Shown: positions 1 through 6,881 of the stretch, in pieces
How positions within the stretch are numbered: position 1 is the first letter of the stretch
Layout: every line of letters begins with the position of its first letter
DNA from: Alphaproteobacteria bacterium
GTDB lineage: Bacteria; Pseudomonadota; Alphaproteobacteria; JAJTHO01
Reading direction: 5' to 3'
Assembly (NCBI GenBank): GCA_021297975.1
Contig: JAJTHO010000184.1
Span: 1-8,095, forward strand
Length of the DNA: 8,095 nucleotides
Position numbers and translations under genes: made by a program
Notes under the pieces: model-generated
Database searches by the model: none
Told to the model about the DNA's origin: nothing
Seen by the model: only the letters and a program-made list of their open reading frames with translations

Positions 1-480
1 AGAGTGGGTGCGTAAAAACGGCAGTAAGAACGTCGTATATTTTGATGAAAGTGGCTTTGTGCATCACACCCATCGTCCCCATGCTTGGGCGCTGCGCGGC
101 AAGCAGGTCTTTGATAACATTATTGGGAACAACCGTAAAAAAACCAATTTGATTATGGCTCAGCGCGGAAAAGAGTGGTTGGCTCCTATGCTCTTTGAAT
201 CAAGCTGTACACACCATACTGTAACAACTTGGGTCGATAAATGCCTGCTTAATGAGCTGAACCCCAACAGTCTTATCATCATGGACAATGCGCCAGTACA
301 TAACAAAACCAAAATCAGACAAATCCTTGAACGCCACGGACACTCTCTTCTACCGCTACCCACTTATAGCCCAGACTTCAACCCTATCGAGCAAGCCTTT
401 GCTATCCTTAAAAAACGAAGAATATTTTCAGGCCTATCTCTCGAACAAATACTGTATAATTCTTATTTGGAATGACTATA
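1..480 (+). mobile_element. Right-hand part of an IS630-family insertion sequence (cut by window start)
   Basis: The left end lies outside the window; the right end falls at about 477-480, where a TATA sequence follows the transposase stop. IS630/Tc1-mariner elements insert at TA and duplicate it, which fits a boundary here. Immediately beyond, the minus-strand reading of a haemagglutinin-like protein begins, so the element sits inside that gene. The terminal segment at about 450-480 is the likely right inverted repeat, but its partner is not in the window, so this cannot be confirmed here. The transposase stop codon (473-475) lies within a few bases of the element end. Confidence 0.8.
2..475 (+). 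CDS. IS630-family DDE transposase, C-terminal part (5' end outside window)
   Basis: This is the catalytic part of an IS630/Tc1-mariner superfamily transposase, which cuts and joins the element's DNA ends. The frame is open to the window edge (it reads EWVRKNG before the first possible GTG at 8), so the true start is upstream, possibly in a preceding frame as in two-ORF IS630 elements. The DDE triad is visible: the first Asp in VVYFDESGF, the second in LIIMDNAPVH, and the Glu in the DFNPIEQAFAILK motif. The typical LPPYSPDFNPIE-like sequence appears as LPLPTYSPDFNPIE. The protein ends in LYNSYLE at a TGA that runs into the element terminus. No frameshift or stop is seen in the visible part, so this half could belong to an intact element. 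Family identity is sure; the subgroup is not assigned. Confidence 0.92.
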   Translation, partial: EWVRKNGSKNVVYFDESGFVHHTHRPHAWALRGKQVFDNIIGNNRKKTNLIMAQRGKEWLAPMLFESSCTHHTVTTWVDKCLLNELNPNSLIIMDNAPVHNKTKIRQILERHGHSLLPLPTYSPDFNPIEQAFAILKKRRIFSGLSLEQILYNSYLE

Positions 481-1303
481 GGCCAGTTGTGCCATACAAA
501 TTGATATTGCCAGAAACAGTCATGCTACCGTTTACTGTAACATTACCACCACCACCATTTGTTGTAGAGCAGGACGTGCTAGCTTGCCCAGTGCAGGCAT
601 TAAACAACGTTGTGGGGGTGGTATTATTTACTGTTATATTTCCTGTTGTAGCATAGAGGCTTATGCCACCTGTTGAAGCAAGACTCCCTGTTCCTGGATT
701 GACAGTAACGCCCGTGCCGCCAAACAAAGAAATGCCTGTGCTACCTACAGAAACAGAGGCATTAACATTGATTGTCCCGCCCGCGCTAATATTAAGCCCG
801 CCCGTGCCGCTGTTAGTGATAGCAGCATTGATAACAGTGTCTCCGTTTGAATTCAGCGTAAGAGTACGAATGCTGTTCCACACAATTGGGTTACTGACGG
901 TTAATAAACCTGTGCCCGTACCGCCGCTTCCTGCTGCATTGGTTGCAACGGTAACGTTATTGCTGGCTAATAATGTTATGAGCGTTGAAACGTTGAGTAT
1001 GGAGGTTGCACCAGATGTGGCTGTGCGTGTTAAGTTTGGTGTACTGCCGGTACTTGTAACACCGCCGTCTACACCGCTGGAAATTGTTAGATCGGTCGGA
1101 TCGAGTAACAATAGTCCGTCATTTCCCTTCGTTGCTAGTGTGTTTACTGTTCCATCGAAATTTAATACCGATTTACCCGATGTTTCCACAAAGCCGCCCG
1201 AACCCAAAATTATCCCGCCGCGTGCGGAAATATTGCCGTAAAAGCTGGTTTCGCCATCTGCCCAAATGACAGTGCGCCCGGCATCACCATTTTGTACCAT
1301 GTA
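476..1303 (-). pseudogene. Fragment of a filamentous-haemagglutinin-like (TPS-type) secreted beta-helix protein, broken at both ends
   Basis: From the only ATG (1300) the frame reads 274 residues of Gly/Thr/Ser/Asn-rich sequence typical of FhaB-like passenger proteins exported by two-partner secretion. Near its beginning are hallmarks normally found after the TPS domain: VIWADGETSFYGNISARGG (11-29), GGFVETSGK (35-43) and LLLLDPTDLTIS (63-74). Further on are beta-helix-type repeats with GISLFGGTG, GGISLYATTG (211-220) and GNINLYGTTG (264-273). There is no signal peptide or N-terminal TPS haemagglutination domain, an in-frame TGA lies two codons above the ATG (1304-1306), and no ribosome binding site precedes it. 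So the 5' part has been lost. At the other end the reading stops at a TAG formed where the IS630 terminus begins. I infer a dead remnant of a gene that was probably thousands of bases long. Confidence 0.85.
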
Positions 1304-1388
1304 TCAATATGAGTGTGTGCGATTTAATGGTTTAAATTATGTAAATGCTGTAATCTTGTGGCAAATTAAAATGTGTTGAAATAGCAGC
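1304..1388. other. AT-rich spacer at the 5' breakpoint of the haemagglutinin fragment
   Basis: These 85 bases between the haemagglutinin remnant and the bcp stop codon are clearly richer in A and T than their neighbours. I see no hairpin terminator, no open frame and no recognisable IS end. It marks the point where the haemagglutinin homology stops, so a deletion or rearrangement junction lies at or near 1303. Confidence 0.5.
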
Positions 1389-1865
1389 TTAAGCGGCCTT
1401 TTTTGTTAAATTCTGCGCTGCCGCCAGCACTTCTTCTGTGTGTCCGTCCACTTTAACTTTCGACCAAATGGCCGCCAGTTTTCCATCGGCATCAATTAAA
1501 AACGTGGAACGCTCGATGCCCATGTATTTTTTGCCGTACATGCTTTTTTCAACCCAGACACCATACGCCTCAGTTATTGCGCCGGACTCATCAACCAGCA
1601 GTGGAAAATTCAAATCGAATTTTTTAACAAATTTAGCGTGGCTGGCGGCATCATCGCGTGAAACGCCCAGGATGACAGCGTTTATACCACTAAAATGCGG
1701 CAGATTATCACGAAAACTACAGGCTTCCTTGGTGCAGCCCGGCGTATCGTCTTTTGGATAGAAATAGAGGACAATATTTTTACCGCGCAGAGATGCGAGG
1801 GAAACTGTCTCGCCAGTGTTTGTTGTGGCGGAAAAATCTGGTGCGGGGGCGCCGATGGTGAGCAT
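1389..1865 (-). CDS. bcp: Thioredoxin-dependent thiol peroxidase, BCP/PrxQ-type peroxiredoxin
   Basis: This is a cytoplasmic peroxiredoxin that reduces hydrogen peroxide and organic hydroperoxides, using thioredoxin as reductant. At 158 residues it has the normal family length. The thioredoxin fold starts with GAPAPDFSATTNTGE; the active site is FYPKDDTPGCTKEACSFRD, with peroxidatic Cys44 and, five residues on, resolving Cys49, the atypical 2-Cys arrangement of E. coli BCP. The family motif GIERSTFLID is at 116-125, followed by KVDGHTEEVL. The ATG directly follows the glnE stop codon (TAA-ATG), and its Shine-Dalgarno GAGG (1874-1877) lies in the last glnE codons, so it is probably translated by coupling from the apt-glnE-bcp transcript. 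No clear hairpin terminator follows in the 85 AT-rich bases before the haemagglutinin fragment. Confidence 0.96.
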   Translation of the reverse strand: MLTIGAPAPDFSATTNTGETVSLASLRGKNIVLYFYPKDDTPGCTKEACSFRDNLPHFSGINAVILGVSRDDAASHAKFVKKFDLNFPLLVDESGAITEAYGVWVEKSMYGKKYMGIERSTFLIDADGKLAAIWSKVKVDGHTEEVLAAAQNLTKKAA

Positions 1866-4649
1866 TTATGTGTCCTCATTGATTATGAATATTTTAGAAA
1901 TTGCAGCGGAGGCTATTGCGGCAACGTCTATTATATGTACCTCTGCCGCTTCAAAATCAACAGCCTCTAACACATGTGCCAGTTTCTTTTTTAAACCGAA
2001 AGACGCACGCTTGCTGATTTTGACCGAACCCACCGTAAGCCGGGTGAGATTCTGAATGTCCATATATAGCGGGTAAATATCCGCGAGGATGCGGGCGGGC
2101 TCACTTTCCTCAACGTTGAGTTTACTGACCGCGAGCAAACTGGCACGAGTGCTTTTTTGCAAAATTAGGGGATGCGCAGCAGCGTATTTAAGCTGCAGAA
2201 ATTGTGCGGCAAATTCAATATCCACCATACCGCCGCGAATATGCTTAACATGCCAGGCATCGCGCGGCGGGTGGGCGGTCTGATAGCGTTTCAGCATACT
2301 AAGCACATCATCCCGCAACGCATCGTCAAAGCGCGGCCTGCTTAAAAAAGCGCGGCAGGTTTCTTCAAGCTCCGCGCAAAGCGCCGCATCCCCGGCAACG
2401 GCGCGCGCGCGGGTCAGCGCTTGGTATTCCCATGTTTGCGCCGAGCCGGTTGTGTAATACGCCTTAAAGGCAGATAGGGACGTTGCGGCTTGCCCGGCGT
2501 TGCCTTCAGGGCGGAGACGCAAATCAATCTGATACAGCGGCGTGACGCTGCCGGGATTGGGCAGTGATAAAACAGAGACAAAACGTTGGCACAAACGCGT
2601 GTAATACACGGCGGGGGAGAGCGCTTTTGCACCTGTTGATAGGGTGTGGGCATCGGGGACGTGATAGATAAAGACCACGTCTAAATCGGAATTAACGGTC
2701 ATCTCACCGCTGCCTTGTTTGCCAAGCGCCAAAACAGCGCATTGCCCGCCCGGAAAATCACCATGCGCCGAGATAAAATCAGTTTTTACACTATCCAGCG
2801 CGGCTGTTGTCGCGGCATCAGCCAGAACGGTTAAATAGGCACTGGCAAATAAGGATTGCGGCGTGCGCCGGAAAATATGCATATGCAGGCGAAACAGCCA
2901 GTCACGATGCCACATGGCCAGATTGCGGAGGCGGTCTTCCGTTGAGGCGGCTCGGGCTAAGGCGGCGTTTAGCTCAAGCCGCAGTTGCTGGGCGGTGGGG
3001 AAATCTTCGAGCGGGTCGGTGATAAGGAAATTATCCAGCAAATGCGGCTGTAAAGCTAAGCGTTCGGCGATTTGCGGCGCTTCGCCCAAAACCTCGGCCA
3101 ATGTTTGCAGGAGTTCAGGATTGGCTTTAAGCAGCGCGAACAGCTGCACCCCGGCGTTGAGCTTGGAGAGAAAGCCGTCAAAACTGAAAATTGCTGCATC
3201 GGGGCTGCTGGTCTGTGCGGCGGCACGCAGCAAGGCGGGGGTGATTTCAATCAATAAGCTCTGCGCTCGCGGCGTCATCAGTACGCGGTAACCATGATTG
3301 TGCCATTTATGTAAACATGCCGCGATGGCGGCGGGGTCGGCATAGCCCAACTCACCCAGTTCCTTTATCACCAGCGGATTGGAATCTTCGGAATGCAGCG
3401 TCAGGGAATCTTGCTGTTTGGCAGCGGTGGGGTCTTCGAACAGCGCGCCATACGCAGCGGCCACCAATGTTCGCCGAGCATCGAGGGTTTCTAAAAGTTC
3501 GCTAATAGTTTTGCCGTAACTAGCCGCAATCTGCTGTAAATCATCCGCGTTGGTCGGGATGGTGTGCGTTTGCGCATCATGCAGCAATTGCAGCCGATGC
3601 TCTAAACCGCGCAGAAAAATATAGGCTTCATACAGTGCGCTCGCCGTTACACTGGCAACCCGGCCACATTCAACCAGCATATCGAGCGCCTCTAGCGTGC
3701 CGCAAAGCCGCAAGCGTCGCTCACGCCCGCCCCAGATGAGCTGTTGTGTCTGCGCAAAAAACTCAATTTCACGAATACCGCCAAGGCCTGTTTTTATATT
3801 CAATCCTGATGCAGCTTGTTGAAAGCGGCGTTGCGGGTTTATCTGCGTTTTTATGGCATGGATTTCATCCAGCGCGGCAAAATCCAGATTGCGCCGCCAG
3901 ACAAAGGGCTGAATGAGTTTAGAGAACTCAGCGGCGGCGGCGGCATCACCAGCAATAGGCTTTGCCTTTATCATCGCCGCACGTTCCCATGTTGCGGCGA
4001 TAGAGCTGTAATAGGTTTCTGCAGCGGCAAGCGATACAGCAAGGGGCGTTGAGGCCGGATCGGGGCGAAGGCGCAAATCGGTGCGAAAGACATAGCCATC
4101 CGCCGTTTGATCTGAAAGACAGGAAACGAGCTGGCGGGTTAAACGCACCATAAACGTACCGGGATCGCTTTTATTTATATATCCCGCGCATTTTTCTCGG
4201 TCATAAAAAACAATGATATCAATATCACTGGAAAAATTAAGCTCATCCGCGCCAAGTTTTCCCATGCCGATGATTGTAATGCCGCAGTTATCTAAGGCGG
4301 TCTCAGCAATTTGACCGAGCGCAGCGGCATTATCCAAGCACGCCTGAAGAGTTTTCTTTACAGCATATATCGCAAATTGGCTTAATGCTCTAGTTTGCTC
4401 CATCACGGGTATGGTGCCGGCTAATTCTGCATAGCCGAGCAGCAAGGCAAGATGCTGTTTTTCTTTACGTAGTGTTGCTGCTGTTGCGTTTAAGTCTTCA
4501 CGAGGCGTTTTAGCCCAGCCAGATTCTTGTTCATCCAATAATTCTTTTGCCGTTACGGTGCTGAGGCGTGCTGCCAGTTCTGGCCAGCGTTCTGCCAAAT
4601 ATGGAAGATAACCTCCGAATTTTAGCAGGGGCAGAAGCGGTGCAGGCAT
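1866..4649 (-). CDS. glnE: Bifunctional glutamine-synthetase adenylyltransferase / adenylyl-removing enzyme
   Basis: GlnE adds AMP to, and removes it from, a tyrosine of glutamine synthetase under PII (GlnB) control, tuning nitrogen assimilation. At 927 residues it is close to E. coli GlnE (946). Both nucleotidyltransferase halves are present. The N-terminal adenylyl-removase has GMGKLGADELNFSSDIDI (128-145, with D142 and D144), RLRPD (193-197) and GGIREIEF (290-297). The C-terminal adenylyltransferase has ALGKQGSGEMTVNSDLDVVF (641-660, with D655 and D657), RLRPEG (711-716) and GGMVDIEF (806-813). In the second half the usual KLG is KQG, a mild change outside the Asp pair. The ATG at 4649 is the first in frame after an upstream stop (4659-4661). 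Its ribosome binding site is weak (GGGTGAG about 8 bases away, AGGA directly adjacent), so it may rely on read-through from apt 38 bases upstream. No frameshift or internal stop is seen. Confidence 0.96.
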   Translation of the reverse strand: MPAPLLPLLKFGGYLPYLAERWPELAARLSTVTAKELLDEQESGWAKTPREDLNATAATLRKEKQHLALLLGYAELAGTIPVMEQTRALSQFAIYAVKKTLQACLDNAAALGQIAETALDNCGITIIGMGKLGADELNFSSDIDIIVFYDREKCAGYINKSDPGTFMVRLTRQLVSCLSDQTADGYVFRTDLRLRPDPASTPLAVSLAAAETYYSSIAATWERAAMIKAKPIAGDAAAAAEFSKLIQPFVWRRNLDFAALDEIHAIKTQINPQRRFQQAASGLNIKTGLGGIREIEFFAQTQQLIWGGRERRLRLCGTLEALDMLVECGRVASVTASALYEAYIFLRGLEHRLQLLHDAQTHTIPTNADDLQQIAASYGKTISELLETLDARRTLVAAAYGALFEDPTAAKQQDSLTLHSEDSNPLVIKELGELGYADPAAIAACLHKWHNHGYRVLMTPRAQSLLIEITPALLRAAAQTSSPDAAIFSFDGFLSKLNAGVQLFALLKANPELLQTLAEVLGEAPQIAERLALQPHLLDNFLITDPLEDFPTAQQLRLELNAALARAASTEDRLRNLAMWHRDWLFRLHMHIFRRTPQSLFASAYLTVLADAATTAALDSVKTDFISAHGDFPGGQCAVLALGKQGSGEMTVNSDLDVVFIYHVPDAHTLSTGAKALSPAVYYTRLCQRFVSVLSLPNPGSVTPLYQIDLRLRPEGNAGQAATSLSAFKAYYTTGSAQTWEYQALTRARAVAGDAALCAELEETCRAFLSRPRFDDALRDDVLSMLKRYQTAHPPRDAWHVKHIRGGMVDIEFAAQFLQLKYAAAHPLILQKSTRASLLAVSKLNVEESEPARILADIYPLYMDIQNLTRLTVGSVKISKRASFGLKKKLAHVLEAVDFEAAEVHIIDVAAIASAAISKIFIINEDT
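1874..1877 (-). promoter_or_regulatory. Ribosome binding site of bcp inside the glnE 3' end
   Basis: The minus strand reads GAGG eight bases before the bcp ATG, within the codons for the last Glu-Asp of GlnE. With the TAA-ATG junction this suggests coupled translation of the two genes. Confidence 0.65.
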
Positions 4650-4687
4650 TCCTAACGCTCACCCAAAAAGTGGCCGCATAGCATGAG

Positions 4688-5200
4688 TTATGGATATTGA
4701 ATGAGCGATGTAAACGGAACATCGATACGGGCTTGACCCTTAAGACCCAGCAGCTCAATAATACCTGCGGCGAGCGTTACGTCCGCACCGCATTGGCGCA
4801 CAAGCTTAATAGCGGCGGATAAGGTGCCGCCTGTTGCTAATAAATCATCCACAATCACAATTTTTTGCCCTGCTTTGAAGGCGTCTACTTGCACTTCTAG
4901 GGTGTCGTTTCCGTATTCTAAATCATAGGTGAAGGAAACGGTGCGCCCAGGAAGTTTGTTTCGCTTTCGTATCATAACGTAGCCAACACCCATCCGGTAA
5001 GCCAGCGGTGCGGCAAGTAAGAATCCGCGTGATTCAACGGCGGCCAATAGGTCTGGTTTTTGCGGCGCAATAATCTCAGCAAGACTATCAATAACATAAT
5101 GCCAAGCCTTGGCATCCGAGAGAATTGTTGAAATATCGTAAAAAAGTATACCAGGTTTAGGAAAATTTGCTACTTCTGTAACATGGTTTTTTAGGTTCAT
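4688..5200 (-). CDS. apt: Adenine phosphoribosyltransferase
   Basis: This cytoplasmic purine-salvage enzyme joins adenine to PRPP to make AMP and pyrophosphate. It has 170 residues, the usual length. Motifs in order are NFPKPGILFYDIS (12-24, typical Apt N-terminus), AVESRGF (54-60), the flexible loop RKRNKLPGRT (78-87) and the PRPP-binding loop VIVDDLLATGGT (115-126) with its paired Asp residues. The start at 5200 is supported by GAGG at 5206-5209, five bases upstream. It is the first gene of a minus-strand run, with glnE beginning 38 bases after its stop and bcp abutting glnE, so the three are probably co-transcribed. Its leader carries the perfect palindrome at 5255-5279 if transcription begins far enough upstream. 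Confidence 0.96.
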   Translation of the reverse strand: MNLKNHVTEVANFPKPGILFYDISTILSDAKAWHYVIDSLAEIIAPQKPDLLAAVESRGFLLAAPLAYRMGVGYVMIRKRNKLPGRTVSFTYDLEYGNDTLEVQVDAFKAGQKIVIVDDLLATGGTLSAAIKLVRQCGADVTLAAGIIELLGLKGQARIDVPFTSLIQYP

Positions 5201-5205
5201 GGGTG

Positions 5206-5209
5206 CCTC
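5206..5209 (-). promoter_or_regulatory. Ribosome binding site of apt
   Basis: The minus strand reads GAGG five bases before the ATG at 5200, a normal Shine-Dalgarno placement that supports this start. Confidence 0.7.
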
Positions 5210-5240
5210 GCGCCTTATGGCTCAACGATTATTGCCATAA

Positions 5241-5246
5241 AGTCAA
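5241..5246 (-). promoter_or_regulatory. Possible -35 box of an apt promoter
   Basis: The minus strand reads TTGACT (5 of 6 to the consensus). No good -10 box stands at 16-18 bases; the nearest AT-rich hexamer (CCATAA) is about 20 bases away. An alternative TATAAA -10 lies inside the palindrome (minus strand, 5267-5272) but lacks a matching -35. The apt promoter is therefore uncertain. Confidence 0.25.
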
Positions 5247-5254
5247 GCACCGGT

Positions 5255-5279
5255 ATTCCCCTAGAATTTATAGGGGAAT
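5255..5279. repeat. Perfect inverted repeat between apt and the Bax-inhibitor gene (9-bp arms, 7-base loop)
   Basis: The left arm ATTCCCCTA (5255-5263) and right arm TAGGGGAAT (5271-5279) are exact reverse complements around GAATTTA. It lies 55 bases upstream of the apt start and 25 bases upstream of the -35 box of the plus-strand promoter. No T-tract follows on either strand, so it is not a standard intrinsic terminator. It could be an operator for a dimeric regulator or a hairpin in the apt leader; neither can be decided from the sequence. The right arm overlaps a GAATC site (5276-5280), the GANTC target of CcrM-type methylases in many alphaproteobacteria. Confidence 0.75.
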
Positions 5280-5303
5280 CGACACTCTCCCCTCTTGATT
5301 TCT

Positions 5304-5332
5304 TTGCCTTTAGACACCAGATTTGTTATAGT
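5304..5332 (+). promoter_or_regulatory. Sigma70-type promoter of the Bax-inhibitor-1 family gene
   Basis: The -35 box TTGCCT (5304-5309; 4 of 6 to TTGACA) and -10 box TATAGT (5327-5332; 5 of 6 to TATAAT) are separated by exactly 17 bases. Transcription would begin near 5339, giving a leader of about 20 bases before the ATG at 5362. Confidence 0.6.
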
Positions 5333-5361
5333 GTGATAACTTACACAATAAAGAGGATACT

Positions 5362-6060
5362 ATGTTTCCACAACCTAACGTCATTAACAGGGCAACAACT
5401 GCCGTTGATGAAGGTCTGCGCCAGCACATGCTGCGCGTTTATAATACTATGATTTTAGGGATGTTATTTACGGGCATTGTAGCTTGGTATGTCTCCAGTA
5501 CTCCGGAAATTTTACAACAGGTGGCAGGATTTTCCATGCCTTTAGGCCTGTTAATTTTTGGTACAAGTATAGCGTTCGGTTTTTTGATTAATAAAATGAG
5601 CGTTACAGTGGCGACTGCCTATTTTTATGCGTTTGCAGCGGCGATGGGTGCGATTGTATCGCTTTATATGGCGACGTATACTGGTGAAAGCGTAGCTCGT
5701 GCGTTTTTTTCCGCCGCCGCTTTGTTTGGCGGGATGAGTCTCTACGGCTATACGACCAAAAAGAATCTTGAAGGCTGGGCATCGTTCCTTTCCGTGGGAG
5801 TGGTTGCGGCCATCATTATTATTCCCCTGAATTATCTACTCTTCAAAAGCACGGCAGTTATGATGGCAATGAATGCGGTAATAGTATTTTTATCAGCAGG
5901 TATTACCGCCTATTCAACACAAGACATTCGTGCGCGCTACTACGAAAGTAATGGCCATGAGCTGAATAGTAAGATGGCTATTGCCGGTGCATTTCAATTG
6001 TATGTAAACTTTATCAACATGTTCCTTGCACTGCTGCGCCTGTTCGGCGATCGACGTTAA
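5362..6060 (+). CDS. Bax inhibitor-1 (YbhL/YccA/UPF0005) family inner-membrane protein
   Basis: This is a 232-residue integral membrane protein of the TMBIM/BI-1 family. Bacterial members are pH-sensitive calcium-leak channels (B. subtilis YetJ) or modulators of FtsH proteolysis (E. coli YccA). After a polar N-terminus (VDEGLRQHMLRVYNTM, typical of proteobacterial members), about seven hydrophobic segments can be read near 27-45, 57-77, 82-104, 111-131, 139-161, 166-185 and 206-228. The family C-terminal signature is present as AYSTQDIR (183-190) and LYVNFINMFLALLRLFG. In YetJ two Asp residues form the pH sensor; the first corresponds to Asp188 here, but the second position is Asn216. The start has AGAGGA four bases upstream (5352-5357), a promoter at 5304-5332 and a strong terminator 20 bases after the stop, so it is a single-gene unit divergent from apt. 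The physiological role is not deducible here. Confidence 0.93.
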   Translation: MFPQPNVINRATTAVDEGLRQHMLRVYNTMILGMLFTGIVAWYVSSTPEILQQVAGFSMPLGLLIFGTSIAFGFLINKMSVTVATAYFYAFAAAMGAIVSLYMATYTGESVARAFFSAAALFGGMSLYGYTTKKNLEGWASFLSVGVVAAIIIIPLNYLLFKSTAVMMAMNAVIVFLSAGITAYSTQDIRARYYESNGHELNSKMAIAGAFQLYVNFINMFLALLRLFGDRR

Positions 6061-6080
6061 TTTACAAGACGTCAATAACG

Positions 6081-6112
6081 AAACACCCCGCAAACTGCGG
6101 GGTGTTTTTTTT
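6081..6112 (+). terminator. Intrinsic terminator after the Bax-inhibitor-1 gene
   Basis: A perfect 12-bp stem (AAACACCCCGCA at 6081-6092, TGCGGGGTGTTT at 6096-6107) with a 3-base loop runs into eight T residues (6105-6112). It lies 20 bases after the plus-strand stop codon and 26 bases beyond the stop of the converging SYLF gene. It may also stop minus-strand transcription, although that side has only three T residues directly after the stem. Confidence 0.93.
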
Positions 6113-6137
6113 GATAATGGCTTTGAAGGAGAAGTAC

Positions 6138-6689
6138 TTACGGTGTTTTAATCCGTGAGATTTTTGTTCCCTCAATACTGACACTGGCCATTAAGCCTTG
6201 CTGGTCAAAGATGAACGCATACGCATCATCTTTAAGCGTTGAGCTGGAAAGGTTTTTCGCAACGCCCTCATTCACCACCACAACCGTGGGGCCAACGCCG
6301 ATTTCCCAGCCGCTGCTTTTGCGCAAGTATTTAACCGCTTTATCGGTCATCAAAAACACCGCATAGCCGTATGATTGCGCGCCGGCCTGCAAGCCCCACG
6401 AGGCGGTGACGGAATTGTAATAGCCTTCGACCTTATCGCCGCGTTTTAAAACGCCCTCACCATACGCGCCGCCGAAAATGAGTCCGGCTTTTACGATATT
6501 TGGGAAAATCAACACTGCTTTAGCTGTTTTTGCCAATTCAGCAGCAAGAGGATTGGTGCTGGTGATGGCATTTAAGGCTTGGTTGGCATCTTTGTTAAGA
6601 TCTTCCGTTGATGCGGCGTTGGCGGTGTGTGCGAAAATGACAAAAAAGCCAATGATCAAAAAGCGTTTAAGATAATGAGTCTGGTGCAT
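6138..6689 (-). CDS. Secreted SYLF-domain (Ysc84-related) lipid-binding protein
   Basis: With the start at 6689 this is 183 residues with a clear Sec signal peptide: a basic HYLKRF, a hydrophobic core LIIGFFVIFA, and a cleavage site after HTANA (about residue 25). The mature part is a SYLF/Ysc84 domain, with KAVLIFPNIVKAGLIFGGAYGEG (57-79), SWGLQAGAQSYGYAVFLM (97-114) and a C-terminal FIFDQQGLMASVSIEGTKI (159-177). Eukaryotic relatives bind phosphoinositides and actin; bacterial ones are secreted or periplasmic proteins of poorly known role. An ATG four codons upstream (6701) is open in frame, but the sequence GGAGAG that would serve the 6689 ATG lies in those codons, so 6689 is preferred. 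There is no lipobox Cys. It stands alone between a convergent and a divergent neighbour. Confidence 0.9.
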   Translation of the reverse strand: MHQTHYLKRFLIIGFFVIFAHTANAASTEDLNKDANQALNAITSTNPLAAELAKTAKAVLIFPNIVKAGLIFGGAYGEGVLKRGDKVEGYYNSVTASWGLQAGAQSYGYAVFLMTDKAVKYLRKSSGWEIGVGPTVVVVNEGVAKNLSSSTLKDDAYAFIFDQQGLMASVSIEGTKISRIKTP

Positions 6690-6693
6690 AGTG

Positions 6694-6699
6694 CTCTCC
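6694..6699 (-). promoter_or_regulatory. Ribosome binding site that sets the SYLF-protein start at 6689
   Basis: The minus strand reads GGAGAG four bases before the ATG at 6689. The alternative ATG at 6701-6699 overlaps this element and has no comparable Shine-Dalgarno of its own, so a 183-residue product is favoured over 187. Confidence 0.7.
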
Positions 6700-6881
6700 A
6701 TTAAGTGAGCCTGTACTCTTGCTGTCTCTATATAAAATTACAGCCGGGATAGCGCAGCGCCGTATAAGCGCACCATAAAGACCCAACCTTATTACATCCT
6801 TATGAATACTGGTTTTTATCGCATCGCTTCAAAATTTTGCCGCATCTACTCTCCAGTCATTAGCAACATAGGAGAATTGAT

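Noticed and set aside
288..656. A plus-strand frame spanning the IS630 end and the haemagglutinin fragment
   Set aside because: It crosses the insertion junction in a different frame from the transposase and shows no protein-like motif; a chance fusion.
663..1241. A 192-codon plus-strand open frame rich in Pro, Val and Leu
   Set aside because: It is the antisense of the Gly/Thr/Asn-rich haemagglutinin repeats, whose codons give stop-free Pro/Val-rich readings. It has no RBS or family features.
2863..3291. A 142-codon plus-strand frame opposite glnE
   Set aside because: It is Ser/Arg/Ala-rich antisense of a GC-biased true gene, with no supporting signal; glnE is unbroken on the other strand.
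5255..5279. The palindrome as an intrinsic terminator
   Set aside because: No run of T follows on either strand, and it lies upstream of both divergent genes rather than after any gene.
6699..6701. The upstream ATG as start of the SYLF protein
   Set aside because: The GGAGAG that fits the ATG at 6689 overlaps it, and no Shine-Dalgarno precedes it; it would only add four residues before the signal peptide.
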